64,000 nt of DNA from JAADJA01 sp963840975 (GCA_963840975.1 CAWJBC010000017.1:186001-250000), one strand, 5' to 3'; counted from the first letter of the stretch, positions 44,103-54,164 are shown. Numbers and translations are program-made. Notes: generated from the letters alone by a model not told the origin.

Positions 44103-46073
44103 ATGAAAAAGTTCTTTGGGCTTACGTTGTTAGTTATTTCAGCATTTTTGATACTTTTCTCCTGCAAAAAGGATACCCCCGACGACCCGGGCACCATACA
44201 ATTGGCAGCCATCAAAGTTGGCAGCACTGAACTTAACCTGTATGAAGCAAATATGGATATTCCGGTGGATAGTGTTGTTGTTATAAAATTTAACAACGTT
44301 CTTGATACCCTAAGTGCTAAATCGGGTATTGTGCTAAATACCTCAGACAATATTCCTGTTTCCTTTCAAATACTTTTCATGGATGACTTCAGAACCATAA
44401 AACTTCTGTTAAATAAGCCTTTGGATCATCAAATCACATTTACTTTGAATATCAATTCTTCATTAAAAGGATTAAATGGTGAGACCTTCCCCGGGTTCAT
44501 CGTGAATTTTACAACGGTAAATGGAACATTATTCATCGAAACCATTACCATTGGCGGCAGTGATTTTAAAGTGCCCAATCATCCCAGAGACATTGACTGG
44601 AAAAGTATTGACCTTGAAGTATTATTCTCCGATCCCATTGATACTGCTAATTATCATTCCTTTTTTACAATTCCCGGCAATGTGCCGCTGACATTATCAA
44701 TTTCGGCGGATATGCGAAAAGTGACCGTTAGCAACATAAACGACCTGGATTATTATACGCGATATTTTTTCATCATATCGCAAAATCTCAAATCTCAGGA
44801 TGGATTTTCATTTGATGGATTCAATAATTTCTTTTATTCAGCTCTCGATTCTACCGATAAATTTCCATTGATATCGGATGAAGAACTCCTTGACCTGGTT
44901 CAATTGCAGACTTTCAAATATTTTTATGATTTTGCGCACCCTGTAAGCGGTATGGCAAGGGAAAGAAATACATCGGGCGATGTTGTTACTTCCGGGGGTT
45001 CAGGATTCGGAGTAATGGCATTGATTGTAGGTGTAGAAAGAGGTTTTATAACCCGCGAACAGGGACTTCAGCATCTTGATAAAATTCTTGGTTTCCTCGA
45101 AACCTGCGATCGTTATCATGGCGCCTGGCCCCATTGGCTGAATGGATCTACAGGAGCTACCTATCCTTTTAGTACAAACGACAACGGAGCAGATCTAGTG
45201 GAAACCTCATTTATGATTGAGGGTTTAATGACCATGCGGCAATATCTTGATACGGGAATCCCAGAAGAACAGGAACTGGTCAACCGGATCAATATTATAA
45301 TGGATGGTGTGGAATGGGATTGGTTCACACGGGGAGAAAATGTACTCTACTGGCATTGGTCCCCAACCGTTGGCTGGGCGATGAACATGAAAATTCAGGG
45401 TTACAACGAAACATTGATAACTTATGTAATGGCAGCATCTTCAACCACGCATACCATATCAGCTGAAGTTTATCAGCAGGGTTATGCCAAAAGCGGTGGT
45501 ATTGTAAACGGAAATTCATATTACGGATATGTTCTGCCATTGGGAGGAGCCTTTGGGGGTCCTTTGTTTTTTACGCATTACTCTTTCCTGGGGCTTGATC
45601 CGAGAAACCTTGAGGATAACTATGCCAATTATTGGGAGCAGAATGTAAATCAATCGGCGATTAACCAGGCTTACTGTATAGATAATCCAAAAAATTATGT
45701 TGCCTATAGCAGCGAATCCTGGGGATTAACAGCAAGCGATAACCCCTGGGGATACAATGCACATTCTCCGACTAACGATCTCGGTGTGATAACTCCCACC
45801 GCTGCCGTTTCAGCATTGCCTTACACACCTGGTCCATCAATGGACGCCATCAGGCATTTTTATTACAAGCTGGGCGACCGTCTCTGGGGACCTTATGGTT
45901 TTTATGATGCCTTTGACGTAACAGACAATTGGTGGGCCGATTCATACATTGCCATTGATCAGGGTCCCATTGTTTGTATGATCGAAAACTACCGTTCCGG
46001 ACTCTTGTGGGATTTATTTATGTCAGCACCCGAAGTACAGCAGGGATTGACCAAACTTGGTTTTAGCTATTGA
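44103..46073 (+). CDS. GH144-like glucanase lipoprotein with two Ig-like domains
   Basis: The 656-residue product has lipobox LFSC (Cys21). Two Ig-like (Big_5) modules cover about 30-125 and 140-250. The (alpha/alpha)6 domain then runs about 260-656: LQTFKYFYDFAHPVSGMARE, GGSGFGVMALIVGVERGFI, GNVLYWHWSPTVGW-type string, GYNETLITYVMAASS, SSESWGLTASDNPWGY and WWADSYIAIDQGPIVCMIEN. These match the glucoamylase-like GH144 family, whose characterised members are endo-beta-1,2-glucanases. It is probably a surface enzyme making short beta-1,2-gluco-oligosaccharides. Specificity is inferred from the family. Confidence 0.8.
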   Translation: MKKFFGLTLLVISAFLILFSCKKDTPDDPGTIQLAAIKVGSTELNLYEANMDIPVDSVVVIKFNNVLDTLSAKSGIVLNTSDNIPVSFQILFMDDFRTIKLLLNKPLDHQITFTLNINSSLKGLNGETFPGFIVNFTTVNGTLFIETITIGGSDFKVPNHPRDIDWKSIDLEVLFSDPIDTANYHSFFTIPGNVPLTLSISADMRKVTVSNINDLDYYTRYFFIISQNLKSQDGFSFDGFNNFFYSALDSTDKFPLISDEELLDLVQLQTFKYFYDFAHPVSGMARERNTSGDVVTSGGSGFGVMALIVGVERGFITREQGLQHLDKILGFLETCDRYHGAWPHWLNGSTGATYPFSTNDNGADLVETSFMIEGLMTMRQYLDTGIPEEQELVNRINIIMDGVEWDWFTRGENVLYWHWSPTVGWAMNMKIQGYNETLITYVMAASSTTHTISAEVYQQGYAKSGGIVNGNSYYGYVLPLGGAFGGPLFFTHYSFLGLDPRNLEDNYANYWEQNVNQSAINQAYCIDNPKNYVAYSSESWGLTASDNPWGYNAHSPTNDLGVITPTAAVSALPYTPGPSMDAIRHFYYKLGDRLWGPYGFYDAFDVTDNWWADSYIAIDQGPIVCMIENYRSGLLWDLFMSAPEVQQGLTKLGFSY

Positions 46074-46092
46074 AATCCATAAAAAGAATTAT

Positions 46093-47484
46093 ATGAAATC
46101 CGTAATAGTTTCATTGCTTGTGGTTTTGACGTTTAATGCATGTGAACAACCAAAAAAACTGAAACAATCAATGTTTAATTCTCAAGGAAAGGTTGACCAC
46201 CCTCTTACAAGCCTCGAAGAACTCATGCTCGACTCCATTCAACAAAAGACTTTTCTTTTCTTTCTGAATGAATATCATCCGGAATGGGGAATAGTAAAGG
46301 ACAGGACTGCTGCATGGGCACCCGCAAGTATTGCAGCTACAGGTTTTGGTATTCCATCATTTGCTATCGGTGCCGAAAGAAAATGGATTACCCGTGAGCA
46401 AGCCGCACAGATCACACTCAAAATACTTAATTTCTTTATCAATTCTGATCAAAGTGGCGACAGTAACGGAATAGGTTACAAAGGATTTTATTATCATTTT
46501 TTAAGAATGGATACAGGTAAACGTGAATGGAATTGTGAACTTTCATCTGTTGATACAGGATTGCTTATGATGGGTATTCTCTTTGCCCGGAATTATTACA
46601 ACTTAGACAATGAAACCGAAAAACAGATCCGTTTGCTTGCCGGAAAGCTGGTTGACCGGGTTGAATGGAAATTCATGCAAATGCCCGACACAGGAAAATT
46701 TGCAAATACGATTTCGATGGGATGGACACCTGAAAAAGGGCAGCATGACTGGGGTTGGGCCGGTTATAACGAAGCGCTATTTCTTTATATCCTTGCTGCC
46801 GGGAGCGGAATGGAAAATGTTGAACAAAGCTATGATGCCTGGTTAAGCTCATATAAATGGAATACTCCTTATAAAGGACTTTCGCATGTAGCATTTCCCC
46901 CTTTATTCGGACACCAGTTTTCACAGGCTTTCATTGATTTTCGCGGCCTTGTGGATAAATATATGAAGGTAAAAGGAATTGACTACTTTGAAAACTCCCG
47001 GCGTGCGACTTATGTTCAACGACTATATGCAATAGATAATCCCAAAGGCTGGATAGGTTATGATTCGCTTTGCTGGGGCGTTACAGCCAGTGACGGTCCA
47101 ACGGAAACGCACAATTTTGATGATAAAGAGTTTTTGGGTTATGCCGGAAGAGGAACGAGCGGTCCCGATTACAATTATTTTGATGATGGAACCATTGCTC
47201 CATACGGGCCTCTTTCTTCATTGCCATTTGCTCCTGAAATAGTTTTACCCACAATTAAATCTATCAACGAGAAATATGGGGATAAGTTATGGGGTAAGTA
47301 TGGTTATTATGATGCTTTCAATCCGACTGCCAATTGGGTTAATGATGATTATATCGGCATAGACCAGGGACCAATGCTGATCATGATCGAGAATTTCAGG
47401 ACCGGGCTGGTTTGGAATTATATGATGAAAGATCCGATTATCCAGAATGGGTTGACAAGGCTTGGGTTTGAATATTTGAAATAA
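46093..47484 (+). CDS. Second GH144-like glucanase lipoprotein
   Basis: The product is 463 residues from ATG 46093. A longer frame overlaps the previous gene but would put an unsuitable sequence before the lipobox FNAC (Cys17). The GH144-like domain covers nearly all of it: LMLDSIQQKTFLFFLNEYHP, ASIAATGFGIPSFAIGAERK, WGWAGYNEALFLYILAAGSG, YDSLCWGVTASDGPTETHN and WVNDDYIGIDQGPMLIMIEN. It lacks the Ig-like modules of its upstream paralogue. It lies 19 bp after that gene and could be the periplasmic or less surface-extended enzyme of the pair. Confidence 0.8.
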   Translation: MKSVIVSLLVVLTFNACEQPKKLKQSMFNSQGKVDHPLTSLEELMLDSIQQKTFLFFLNEYHPEWGIVKDRTAAWAPASIAATGFGIPSFAIGAERKWITREQAAQITLKILNFFINSDQSGDSNGIGYKGFYYHFLRMDTGKREWNCELSSVDTGLLMMGILFARNYYNLDNETEKQIRLLAGKLVDRVEWKFMQMPDTGKFANTISMGWTPEKGQHDWGWAGYNEALFLYILAAGSGMENVEQSYDAWLSSYKWNTPYKGLSHVAFPPLFGHQFSQAFIDFRGLVDKYMKVKGIDYFENSRRATYVQRLYAIDNPKGWIGYDSLCWGVTASDGPTETHNFDDKEFLGYAGRGTSGPDYNYFDDGTIAPYGPLSSLPFAPEIVLPTIKSINEKYGDKLWGKYGYYDAFNPTANWVNDDYIGIDQGPMLIMIENFRTGLVWNYMMKDPIIQNGLTRLGFEYLK

Positions 47485-47551
47485 TTTCAACATTATAAGG
47501 CAGGGTCTTTCAAGACCAGGTATTGGGGGAGTTTTAAACAACAGCAACTTT

Positions 47552-50500
47552 ATGTATCGTTTTTTAATAAAGAAATTTGCCATATCAGTCCTGTTGCTTC
47601 TTGCAACAATTATCTCAACAGCTCAAATCAAAATCCTCGATGAATTTGAAAACAAAAATGACTGGAGTTTCATCCGCTCCGATGGCGTTAATCTCAACCT
47701 GTCAAATGAAAAGGGCCTAACCGGCAATGCGATCCGATTCGATTACGATTTCACCAAAGGAACTGGTTACGGTGGAATACAAAAACTTTTTCCCATTGAT
47801 CTTCCCGATAATTATGAATTCACTTTTTATATCAAAGCCGAGTCGCCGGCTAATAATTTTGAGATAAAATTCATTGACAGCACTGGAAATAATGTCTGGT
47901 GGGTGAATAACCGAAACTTTGATTTCCCTGAAGACTGGAAAAAAATCCGAATAAAGAAAAGACATATCAGTTTTGCATGGGGTCCCACAAGCGACCAAAG
48001 TTTAAAGCGAACTGACAGGATTGAATTTACCATTGCATCATTTGTCGGTGGCAAAGGAACCATTTGGATTGATGATCTGAGGTTTGAGCCTATTCCACCC
48101 GAAGCGCAATCCTATCCGTTGCCATCCGTTTCGGTTTCATCTTCAAAAAATAATCATTCTCCTGATCTTATGATTGATCAATCTACTGCGTCTTACTGGC
48201 AAAGCAATGGGGTGAAAAATCAATATATTCTGGTTGATTTCACAACCCGAAGAGAATTTGGCGGTTTGCAAATCAACTGGCTGAAAGACAGGCAAGCGGT
48301 TAGCTTTGATGTTATGATATCTGAAGATGGGAAAATATGGGAAAAAGCTTATTCCGTTTTACAAAATCCGGGAGACGTCAGCTTTATCCGCCTGCCGGAA
48401 GCCGAAGCACGTTATCTTAAAATTATCCTCATCAAAAATTATTCTAAGGATGGCTTCGGCATTGATGAGATTAATTTCCTCGATATAAAAAATTCCCTCA
48501 CGCCCAATGATTTTCTGATTTATACGGCTAAAAATTCACCGGTTGGAAACTATCCACGTTATTTTCTTGAGCAGGCTTCGTACTGGACGATTGCAGGTGT
48601 AAACAATGATGTTAAGGAAGCTATGATCAATGAAGACGGAATGGTGGAAGTGGATAAAGGTTTATTCTCCATAGAGCCGATGATAAAAATGGGTGATTCG
48701 CTTTACAACTGGAGCAATGTGGCATCATCACAATTTTTAGGTGATGGAGGAAAATCTGACCCATTTACTTTTATTCCCTCTGTGGCATGGCAGATCAACG
48801 ACCTCAAATTTACTACCCAAATATCTTCAGGCGGTGAAGCAAATGTCAATTCCGTGCTTAATATCGGATATACATTTGAAAACCTTTCAAACCAGTCCAA
48901 AGATTTTGAGTTATATTTACTCATCCGTCCCTTCCAGGTCAATCCCTACTACCAATGGCTGAACATTACCGGCGGCACCGGGAAAATAGCATCTATTCTT
49001 GAAGAAAATGACGGAATTATCAGAGTTGATGATAAAATTGTTCTTTCACAAAAAAAGTACGATGATTTCGGGGCGGCATCCTTTGATGAAGGAAATATAG
49101 TCGCGATGATTCGAAATGGAAAAATTCCTGATCAGAAAACCGCAACTGATCTGAGCCAGCTTGCAAATGGCGTCATTAAATATTCCTTTCATTTAAGTCC
49201 CGGTGAACAAACCAGGTTCTTTGTGATCGTTCCTTATTATGGCGACGGCACTAACGCTGAAAAACTGCGTCAGATGAATTACTGGGATGAATTTCACGAA
49301 GTTGCCGATTACTGGAATTCAAAAGTTGATCACATCAAATTCAATCTTCCGTCATCTGCCGATAGAATTATCAATACCTATAAAGCTAACCTGGTTTACA
49401 TTTTAATCAATAAGGATAAAAACGGGATACAGCCTGGTTCACGATCCTATGAGCGAAGCTGGATACGCGACGGCGCACTGACGTCATCAGCTTTGCTCAA
49501 GTCCGGGATTGTCCCTGAAGTGAAAGACTTTATTGATTGGTATTCCGACCATCTGTTTGAAAACGGTAAAGTCCCATGCGTGGTTGATTCCCGAGGTCCC
49601 GATCCGGTTCCTGAAAATGACAGCCACGGTGAATTCATCTATCTGATACGCGAATATTTCAACTTCACGAAAGATACAGCCTTTCTCAGGTCAAAAAATG
49701 AAAATGTTTTAAAAGCCGTTGATTACATCGAATCACTAATTGCCCAGCGTTCAACTGATTATTACAAATTCGGGAATGATAGCCTGAGAGCTTTCTATGG
49801 ATTGGTACCCGAATCCATCAGTCATGAAGGTTATTCTGCTAAGCCGATGCACTCCTACTGGGATGACTTCTTTACACTGAAAGGACTGAAAGATGCTGCA
49901 GAAATACAAAAAATCCTGGGTGAAAAGGAAACCTATGAACGAATTGCCAAACTAGGTAACACCTTCAGAGAAAATCTGTACAATTCCATTCGCCTGGCCA
50001 TGAAGAACAAGAAAATTGATTATATACCGGGATGTGCAGAACTTGGTGATTTTGATGCAACATCCACAACAATCGCTTTGACCCCTTGCAACGAACTTAA
50101 CAACTTACCAAAGCCGCAGGTTTACAACACCTTCGATAAGTATTATGAATTTTTCAAGAACCGAAGGGACGGAAAAACCAGCTGGGTAAATTATACACCT
50201 TATGAAAACCGTCTGATCGGCTCTTTTATTCTTTTGGATGAACCTGAAAAAGCCCACGAGCTAATAGAATTTTTCATAAATGACCAGCGTCCGCAGGGCT
50301 GGAACCATTGGGCTGAAGTAATCTGGAAGGACCACCGCAAACCTGGATTTATTGGAGATATGCCTCACACCTGGGTTGGAAGCGATTTCATCAATGCCAT
50401 CCGTTCTATGTTTGTCTATGAAAACGAGTACGATCAGACTCTTGTATTGGCTTCTGCACTTTATCAGGATTGGATTGATTCACCGGAAGGAATGTCAGTT

Positions 50501-50737
50501 GAAAACCTACCAACTTATTATGGTGAGATTTCTTATGCTATAAAAAAAGAAAATGATAAATTTCTCTTTTCAATATACGGAGACGTAAATCTTCCCGCCA
50601 ATGGCATAAAAATAAAGAACTTTAACGGATCGAAGCTCCCTGTTAAAGTGACCGTCAATGGGAATGAGGTAAGTAATTTTAATGAAAAGGAAATTACAGT
50701 GAATGTGTTTCCTGCTGAAATATTGATTTATTATTAA
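47552..50737 (+). CDS. Discoidin-containing six-hairpin glycosidase-like protein
   Basis: The 1061-residue product has a signal peptide (about 1-25, ISTAQ). An N-terminal carbohydrate-binding-like jelly roll follows (about 26-185: YEFTFYIKAESPANNFEIKF), then an F5/F8 type C (discoidin) module (about 190-315: SASSS-type start, QYILVDFTTRREFGGLQINW). A beta-sandwich linker (about 320-580) leads to an (alpha/alpha)6 catalytic-type domain (about 590-960) with SYERSWIRDGALTSSALLKS, YSDHLFENGKVPCVVDSRG and WNHWAEVIWKDHRKPGF. The acidic residues in WIRDG and WAEVIW are candidates for catalysis. The CAZy family is not identified. Position in the locus suggests action on the same glucan or its side chains. 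Confidence 0.7.
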   Translation: MYRFLIKKFAISVLLLLATIISTAQIKILDEFENKNDWSFIRSDGVNLNLSNEKGLTGNAIRFDYDFTKGTGYGGIQKLFPIDLPDNYEFTFYIKAESPANNFEIKFIDSTGNNVWWVNNRNFDFPEDWKKIRIKKRHISFAWGPTSDQSLKRTDRIEFTIASFVGGKGTIWIDDLRFEPIPPEAQSYPLPSVSVSSSKNNHSPDLMIDQSTASYWQSNGVKNQYILVDFTTRREFGGLQINWLKDRQAVSFDVMISEDGKIWEKAYSVLQNPGDVSFIRLPEAEARYLKIILIKNYSKDGFGIDEINFLDIKNSLTPNDFLIYTAKNSPVGNYPRYFLEQASYWTIAGVNNDVKEAMINEDGMVEVDKGLFSIEPMIKMGDSLYNWSNVASSQFLGDGGKSDPFTFIPSVAWQINDLKFTTQISSGGEANVNSVLNIGYTFENLSNQSKDFELYLLIRPFQVNPYYQWLNITGGTGKIASILEENDGIIRVDDKIVLSQKKYDDFGAASFDEGNIVAMIRNGKIPDQKTATDLSQLANGVIKYSFHLSPGEQTRFFVIVPYYGDGTNAEKLRQMNYWDEFHEVADYWNSKVDHIKFNLPSSADRIINTYKANLVYILINKDKNGIQPGSRSYERSWIRDGALTSSALLKSGIVPEVKDFIDWYSDHLFENGKVPCVVDSRGPDPVPENDSHGEFIYLIREYFNFTKDTAFLRSKNENVLKAVDYIESLIAQRSTDYYKFGNDSLRAFYGLVPESISHEGYSAKPMHSYWDDFFTLKGLKDAAEIQKILGEKETYERIAKLGNTFRENLYNSIRLAMKNKKIDYIPGCAELGDFDATSTTIALTPCNELNNLPKPQVYNTFDKYYEFFKNRRDGKTSWVNYTPYENRLIGSFILLDEPEKAHELIEFFINDQRPQGWNHWAEVIWKDHRKPGFIGDMPHTWVGSDFINAIRSMFVYENEYDQTLVLASALYQDWIDSPEGMSVENLPTYYGEISYAIKKENDKFLFSIYGDVNLPANGIKIKNFNGSKLPVKVTVNGNEVSNFNEKEITVNVFPAEILIYY

Positions 50738-50758
50738 CGTGAATCTAGAGTTAAAGAT

Positions 50759-50857
50759 TAATGCCACGAAGTCTCCAGGACACTATGAACCACTAAATTC
50801 ATTTAAGAAAACACAAATTTTTCTTTGTGTAACTTTGAGACTTTCTGGCTTTGTGGC
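50759..50857. repeat. Imperfect palindrome between glycosidase and transporter
   Basis: The outer ends GCCACGAAG and CTTTGTGGC are near-complements. Inside, ACACAAA pairs with TTTGTGT. It resembles the dispersed CACGAAG/CTTTGTGGC palindromes of Bacteroidota. It may act as a processing or termination site between the glycosidase and symporter genes. Confidence 0.45.
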
Positions 50858-50924
50858 TAAAATGAATTAATTATATTTTCGCCCCTTGATTCATATTATT
50901 AATTGTTAAACAACAAACGCCTTT

Positions 50925-53003
50925 ATGAAAGATGAAGAATTAAGCGTGGATCACAAAACAAAACCGGAAGACCGTATTCATTTTTCCCAATTGGCAGCTT
51001 ATGGTTCGGGGGGAATTATTCCCATAGCCCTATTTAATATTGCCGGCATCCTTGTCGGACTGATGGGAAATATAAGCCTTGGGTTGAGCGCCTTCTGGTT
51101 AGGGGTTATTCTGATCATCCCCCGGTTGTGGGACGCAGTTTCCGATCCTGTAATCGGACATCTTTCCGATAATACCCGAACCCGCTGGGGACGCCGGCGT
51201 CCCTTCCTGCTGATTGGCGGGATACTCGTTGCCGTATTTTTTGTCCTTATGTGGTGGATACCCAAAGGCGATATGGTGCGGGTGTGGTTCCCTTCTGAAT
51301 CAGGATTCCAGGCCTTTCAGCTGGCCTATATTCTTTTCTCCCTCCTGCTGTTTTATACCGCCTGTACCATTTTCGAAATTCCTCATGGCGCCCTTGGTAT
51401 GGAAATGACCACCGATTACCACGAGAGAACCCGTCTGTTCAGCGCCAAGAGCTTTGTCGGGAATCTATTTGCAATGAGTACCCCCTGGCTTTTTGCCCTC
51501 GCCAGTATGGAAGTTTTTAAAGGACCGGGAGGAAATGAAGCTGATGGCATGCGCTATGTATCCATCATGATTGCTGCCATTCTGATCCCACTTTCTTTCT
51601 GGTGGTTTTTCAAATTACGCGAACCCGGATTTACGCGCGTTGCAAAACAGGAAAAAACACCCTTTTGGAAAGACATGAAACATACTGCCGGCAATAAAAA
51701 TTTTATCATGCTGACATTGACGATCTTCACACTGGCAATGGGTTTCAATTTCGTCAATTTGTTAGGGTCGTACATTCCCATATTTTATGTTTTCGGCGGT
51801 GATAAAGTTGCCGGGGCATACCTGCTTGGGATTAACGGCACCGTTTGGGCTATCACCGGGGTGCTTGCCGTGTTTCCCCTCAATTGGATCAGTCCCAAAC
51901 TCGGTAAGCGAAGTACCCTTGTCATTGCGATTTTACTAATGGTACTTGCACAGCTTTCCAAAATCGTCTGTTACAACCCTTCATACCCTTATTTGATCAT
52001 TATACCTACGGTACTTCTCTCTGCCGGCATGTTGTTTTTCTTTACCCTTGGTTCCTCCATGGTTGGCGACATCTGTGATGAGGATGATCTGAAAACCGGT
52101 CATCGGACGGAGGGAAGTTTTTACTCGGTTTTCTGGTGGTTCATCAAAATGGGAACTGCACTGGCAAGCTTTGTCGCCGGAGCGCTGATTGTTTTTACCA
52201 TGTTTGACGAAACGCAGGTTACGAAAGTGGATAAAATTCAGGGTAGTGTAAGGGAGATACGCAATGTAGCCGAGCCGTGGATCGGAGATCAGGCATTCGC
52301 GGGAAGCAGTTCGGATTTGCTCGGCAAAGCAAACAAACAAAGCGCTGAAGCCTTAAAAGAATCAAAGGAATATTTGATCTACCTCGAAAAAGAATTGCAG
52401 AAGAACCGTGACCAATTGAACCCTGGTACCGCCGAAAACCAGGTACGGAGAAATGACATGCTTTCAAAGGCATTGTCGGTTACCAAAGATAATGTTGCCC
52501 GACTTGAACAGTTGCAGGCACGATCTGGAATTATTGGCAGCCAGGTCCGTGACTCGGTCGTAACATTTATTGAAAAAGAAGCCATTCCGGTGATCCTCCA
52601 AACCAAGCTGGAAAAAGCCAGGATGAATTCCTTTGAGCTAATGATACATTTGGAAACCAAAGCCAACGAAACTAAAAAAAGCCGGGAACATTATCTGGTG
52701 ATCATGAAAAATATGATGGCTGTAAATTCCAGGATTGCAAGCCTGAATGGTACGACATCAATAGATGTTCTGGACACAGAACTCGAAATAGTGGAAAAAG
52801 AAATCGTTCCACTGACCATACAGTCACCCTACACGCTATTGATGATGCGGGTAGTGGAAATCGGGTTGCCATTACTGCTGAGTCTTTTCTCAATTTTCTT
52901 TGTTCTGCGTTATTCCCTTACCGAAAAGCGTTCGCACGAGATCAAGGATCTCCTAAAGAAGCGAAATATTGAGCATGCTTCGGGAGAGAACAAAACAATC
53001 TAA
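50925..53003 (+). CDS. GPH/MelB-type sugar:cation symporter with a large coiled-coil insertion
   Basis: The 692-residue product is longer than the usual 450-500. The GPH signature is clear: LGVILIIPRLWDAVSDPVIG, SDNTRTRWGRRRPFLL, FEIPHGALGMEMTTDYHERT, and MVGDICDEDDLKTGHRTEGS in the second half. Eleven helices run to about residue 428. Then comes an extra soluble, Glu/Lys-rich stretch of about 200 residues (about 430-635, e.g. ALKESKEYLIYLEKELQKNR), and a last helix (about 640-662). It should carry the disaccharides or oligosaccharides released by the GH144 enzymes across the inner membrane. The insertion is unusual for the family and may regulate or tether the transporter. Confidence 0.85.
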   Translation: MKDEELSVDHKTKPEDRIHFSQLAAYGSGGIIPIALFNIAGILVGLMGNISLGLSAFWLGVILIIPRLWDAVSDPVIGHLSDNTRTRWGRRRPFLLIGGILVAVFFVLMWWIPKGDMVRVWFPSESGFQAFQLAYILFSLLLFYTACTIFEIPHGALGMEMTTDYHERTRLFSAKSFVGNLFAMSTPWLFALASMEVFKGPGGNEADGMRYVSIMIAAILIPLSFWWFFKLREPGFTRVAKQEKTPFWKDMKHTAGNKNFIMLTLTIFTLAMGFNFVNLLGSYIPIFYVFGGDKVAGAYLLGINGTVWAITGVLAVFPLNWISPKLGKRSTLVIAILLMVLAQLSKIVCYNPSYPYLIIIPTVLLSAGMLFFFTLGSSMVGDICDEDDLKTGHRTEGSFYSVFWWFIKMGTALASFVAGALIVFTMFDETQVTKVDKIQGSVREIRNVAEPWIGDQAFAGSSSDLLGKANKQSAEALKESKEYLIYLEKELQKNRDQLNPGTAENQVRRNDMLSKALSVTKDNVARLEQLQARSGIIGSQVRDSVVTFIEKEAIPVILQTKLEKARMNSFELMIHLETKANETKKSREHYLVIMKNMMAVNSRIASLNGTTSIDVLDTELEIVEKEIVPLTIQSPYTLLMMRVVEIGLPLLLSLFSIFFVLRYSLTEKRSHEIKDLLKKRNIEHASGENKTI

Positions 53004-53134
53004 TCTCAGACTTGCGACTTAATGTGTGAGTTGGGAAGAAGTTAAGTAAAGGGTTTTGAGATATAAAGGTTTATGACAGATGATTTTTGATGTAAGATTT
53101 TTTTGCTTCCCTGAAGTAAATTGATATTGACTGA

Positions 53135-53163
53135 TTGAGCAATGTATATTATCTTTATTTTTG
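53135..53163 (+). promoter_or_regulatory. Promoter of the MNT/HEPN module
   Basis: TTG (53135-53137) and the perfect -7 box TATTTTTG (53156-53163) are separated by 18 bp. The box includes the in-frame TTG at 53161, so the first usable start is GTG 53179. The same box recurs with the MNT 5' end near 54940 and 55970. Confidence 0.55.
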
Positions 53164-53178
53164 TTAAAAATCTTTGCT

Positions 53179-53511
53179 GTGGAACAATTAAAGAAAGAAG
53201 AATTCAGGGTTGACGAAATCTCCAATAAGATCGTTGAGGAGATTGCACCTGAAAAAATCATATTGTTCGGTTCTTATGCAAAAGGCACTCCTACCGAAAA
53301 CAGCGACATTGACCTTATTATTGTAAACAAAACCATCTTACCAAAGAACAAACGCGGGATTGAAATCCGGCGGCTCTTTTACAGACAGCTCATACCCTTA
53401 GATGTTAAAGTTTACACACCGGAGGAGTATAACAATGAATTAAGAAATCCCTATTCATTCCTGTATTCGGCTATACAGAACAGTATTGTATTGTATGAGC
53501 GCAAAAACTGA
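53179..53511 (+). CDS. Minimal nucleotidyltransferase (MNT) antitoxin-type protein
   Basis: The product is about 110 residues from GTG 53179. The NTase core is APEKIILFGSYAKGTPTENS followed by DIDLIIV, giving the GSx(10)DxD metal-binding pattern of minimal nucleotidyltransferases. MNT proteins pair with HEPN toxins and, in characterised type VII systems, inactivate them by AMP transfer. The HEPN gene starts inside its 3' end (17-bp overlap), a typical coupled toxin-antitoxin layout. Partial copies of its promoter and 5' end recur downstream. Confidence 0.85.
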   Translation: MEQLKKEEFRVDEISNKIVEEIAPEKIILFGSYAKGTPTENSDIDLIIVNKTILPKNKRGIEIRRLFYRQLIPLDVKVYTPEEYNNELRNPYSFLYSAIQNSIVLYERKN

Positions 53512-53908
53512 AACAATCAGGCAGTGGATAGAAAAAGCAGGTCATGACCTGGACACTGCGGAATTGATTTTCAGGCATATCCCGGAATACAGGGAAACAA
53601 TCGCTTTTCATTGCCAGCAAGCAGTTGAAAAATACATCAAAGCATACTTCATTTACAGGGACCAAACAATCAAAAGAACGCACGATCTGATTTTATTGCT
53701 GGGTATAATATCGAAAATTGAATCAATACCTGACGAACTTTTCGATCAGGCTGCTGAGTTGCAGGATTATTCGGTTGAGGTGCGGTATCCCGATACGATT
53801 ATTGAATTAACAAAAGAGGATGTTGAACGAGCCATTGCTATAGCCAGAAATTTTCGTGAAGTTTTTATTTCTAAAATGCATTTGGACGAGGGCCAGGATT
53901 TATTATAG
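53495..53908 (+). CDS. HEPN domain protein (MNT partner)
   Basis: The product is 137 residues from ATG 53495; an upstream TTG at 53486 is also in frame. The HEPN domain is recognised by RQWIEKAGHDLDTAELIFRH, IAFHCQQAVEKYIKAYFIYR and KRTHDLILLL, with a Glu/Tyr-rich second half ending DVERAIAIARNFREV. HEPN proteins of TA modules are RNases or NAD-consuming toxins; this PF05168-like type lacks an obvious RX4-6H motif, so activity is uncertain. Its last 90 bp plus about 90 bp downstream recur at 56117-56298. Confidence 0.8.
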   Translation: MSAKTETIRQWIEKAGHDLDTAELIFRHIPEYRETIAFHCQQAVEKYIKAYFIYRDQTIKRTHDLILLLGIISKIESIPDELFDQAAELQDYSVEVRYPDTIIELTKEDVERAIAIARNFREVFISKMHLDEGQDLL

Positions 53909-53982
53909 CTATTGTTAAAGCTGACAGACAAGCTTAAGCCTGGTTTGGGTGATATGCAGGAACGGCTGGTGTAAGTTACAGT

Positions 53983-54031
53983 TACATGCCAACAAGAATG
54001 CTTGGGCGGGAAGCCTTGCGGCAGCGGGGAT
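53983..54031 (+). repeat. Hairpin repeat E, copy 1
   Basis: A divergent copy of the island repeat, ending CTTGCGGCAGCGGGGAT. It directly follows the HEPN flank and precedes a short ORF6N-like scrap containing TGATATCACAATTTGTGATA. That palindromic scrap recurs near 54375 and 56315. Confidence 0.55.
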
Positions 54032-54164
54032 CAGAGAGGAAGCAGTGATATCACAATTTGTGATACCTAACCGGTATCAGGGGAATAAGGCTGAGAATCC
54101 GAAATGAAGATTACAATGAGAAAAAAATACAATTAATTTTTTACGACCTTGGACTAAAATGGCT

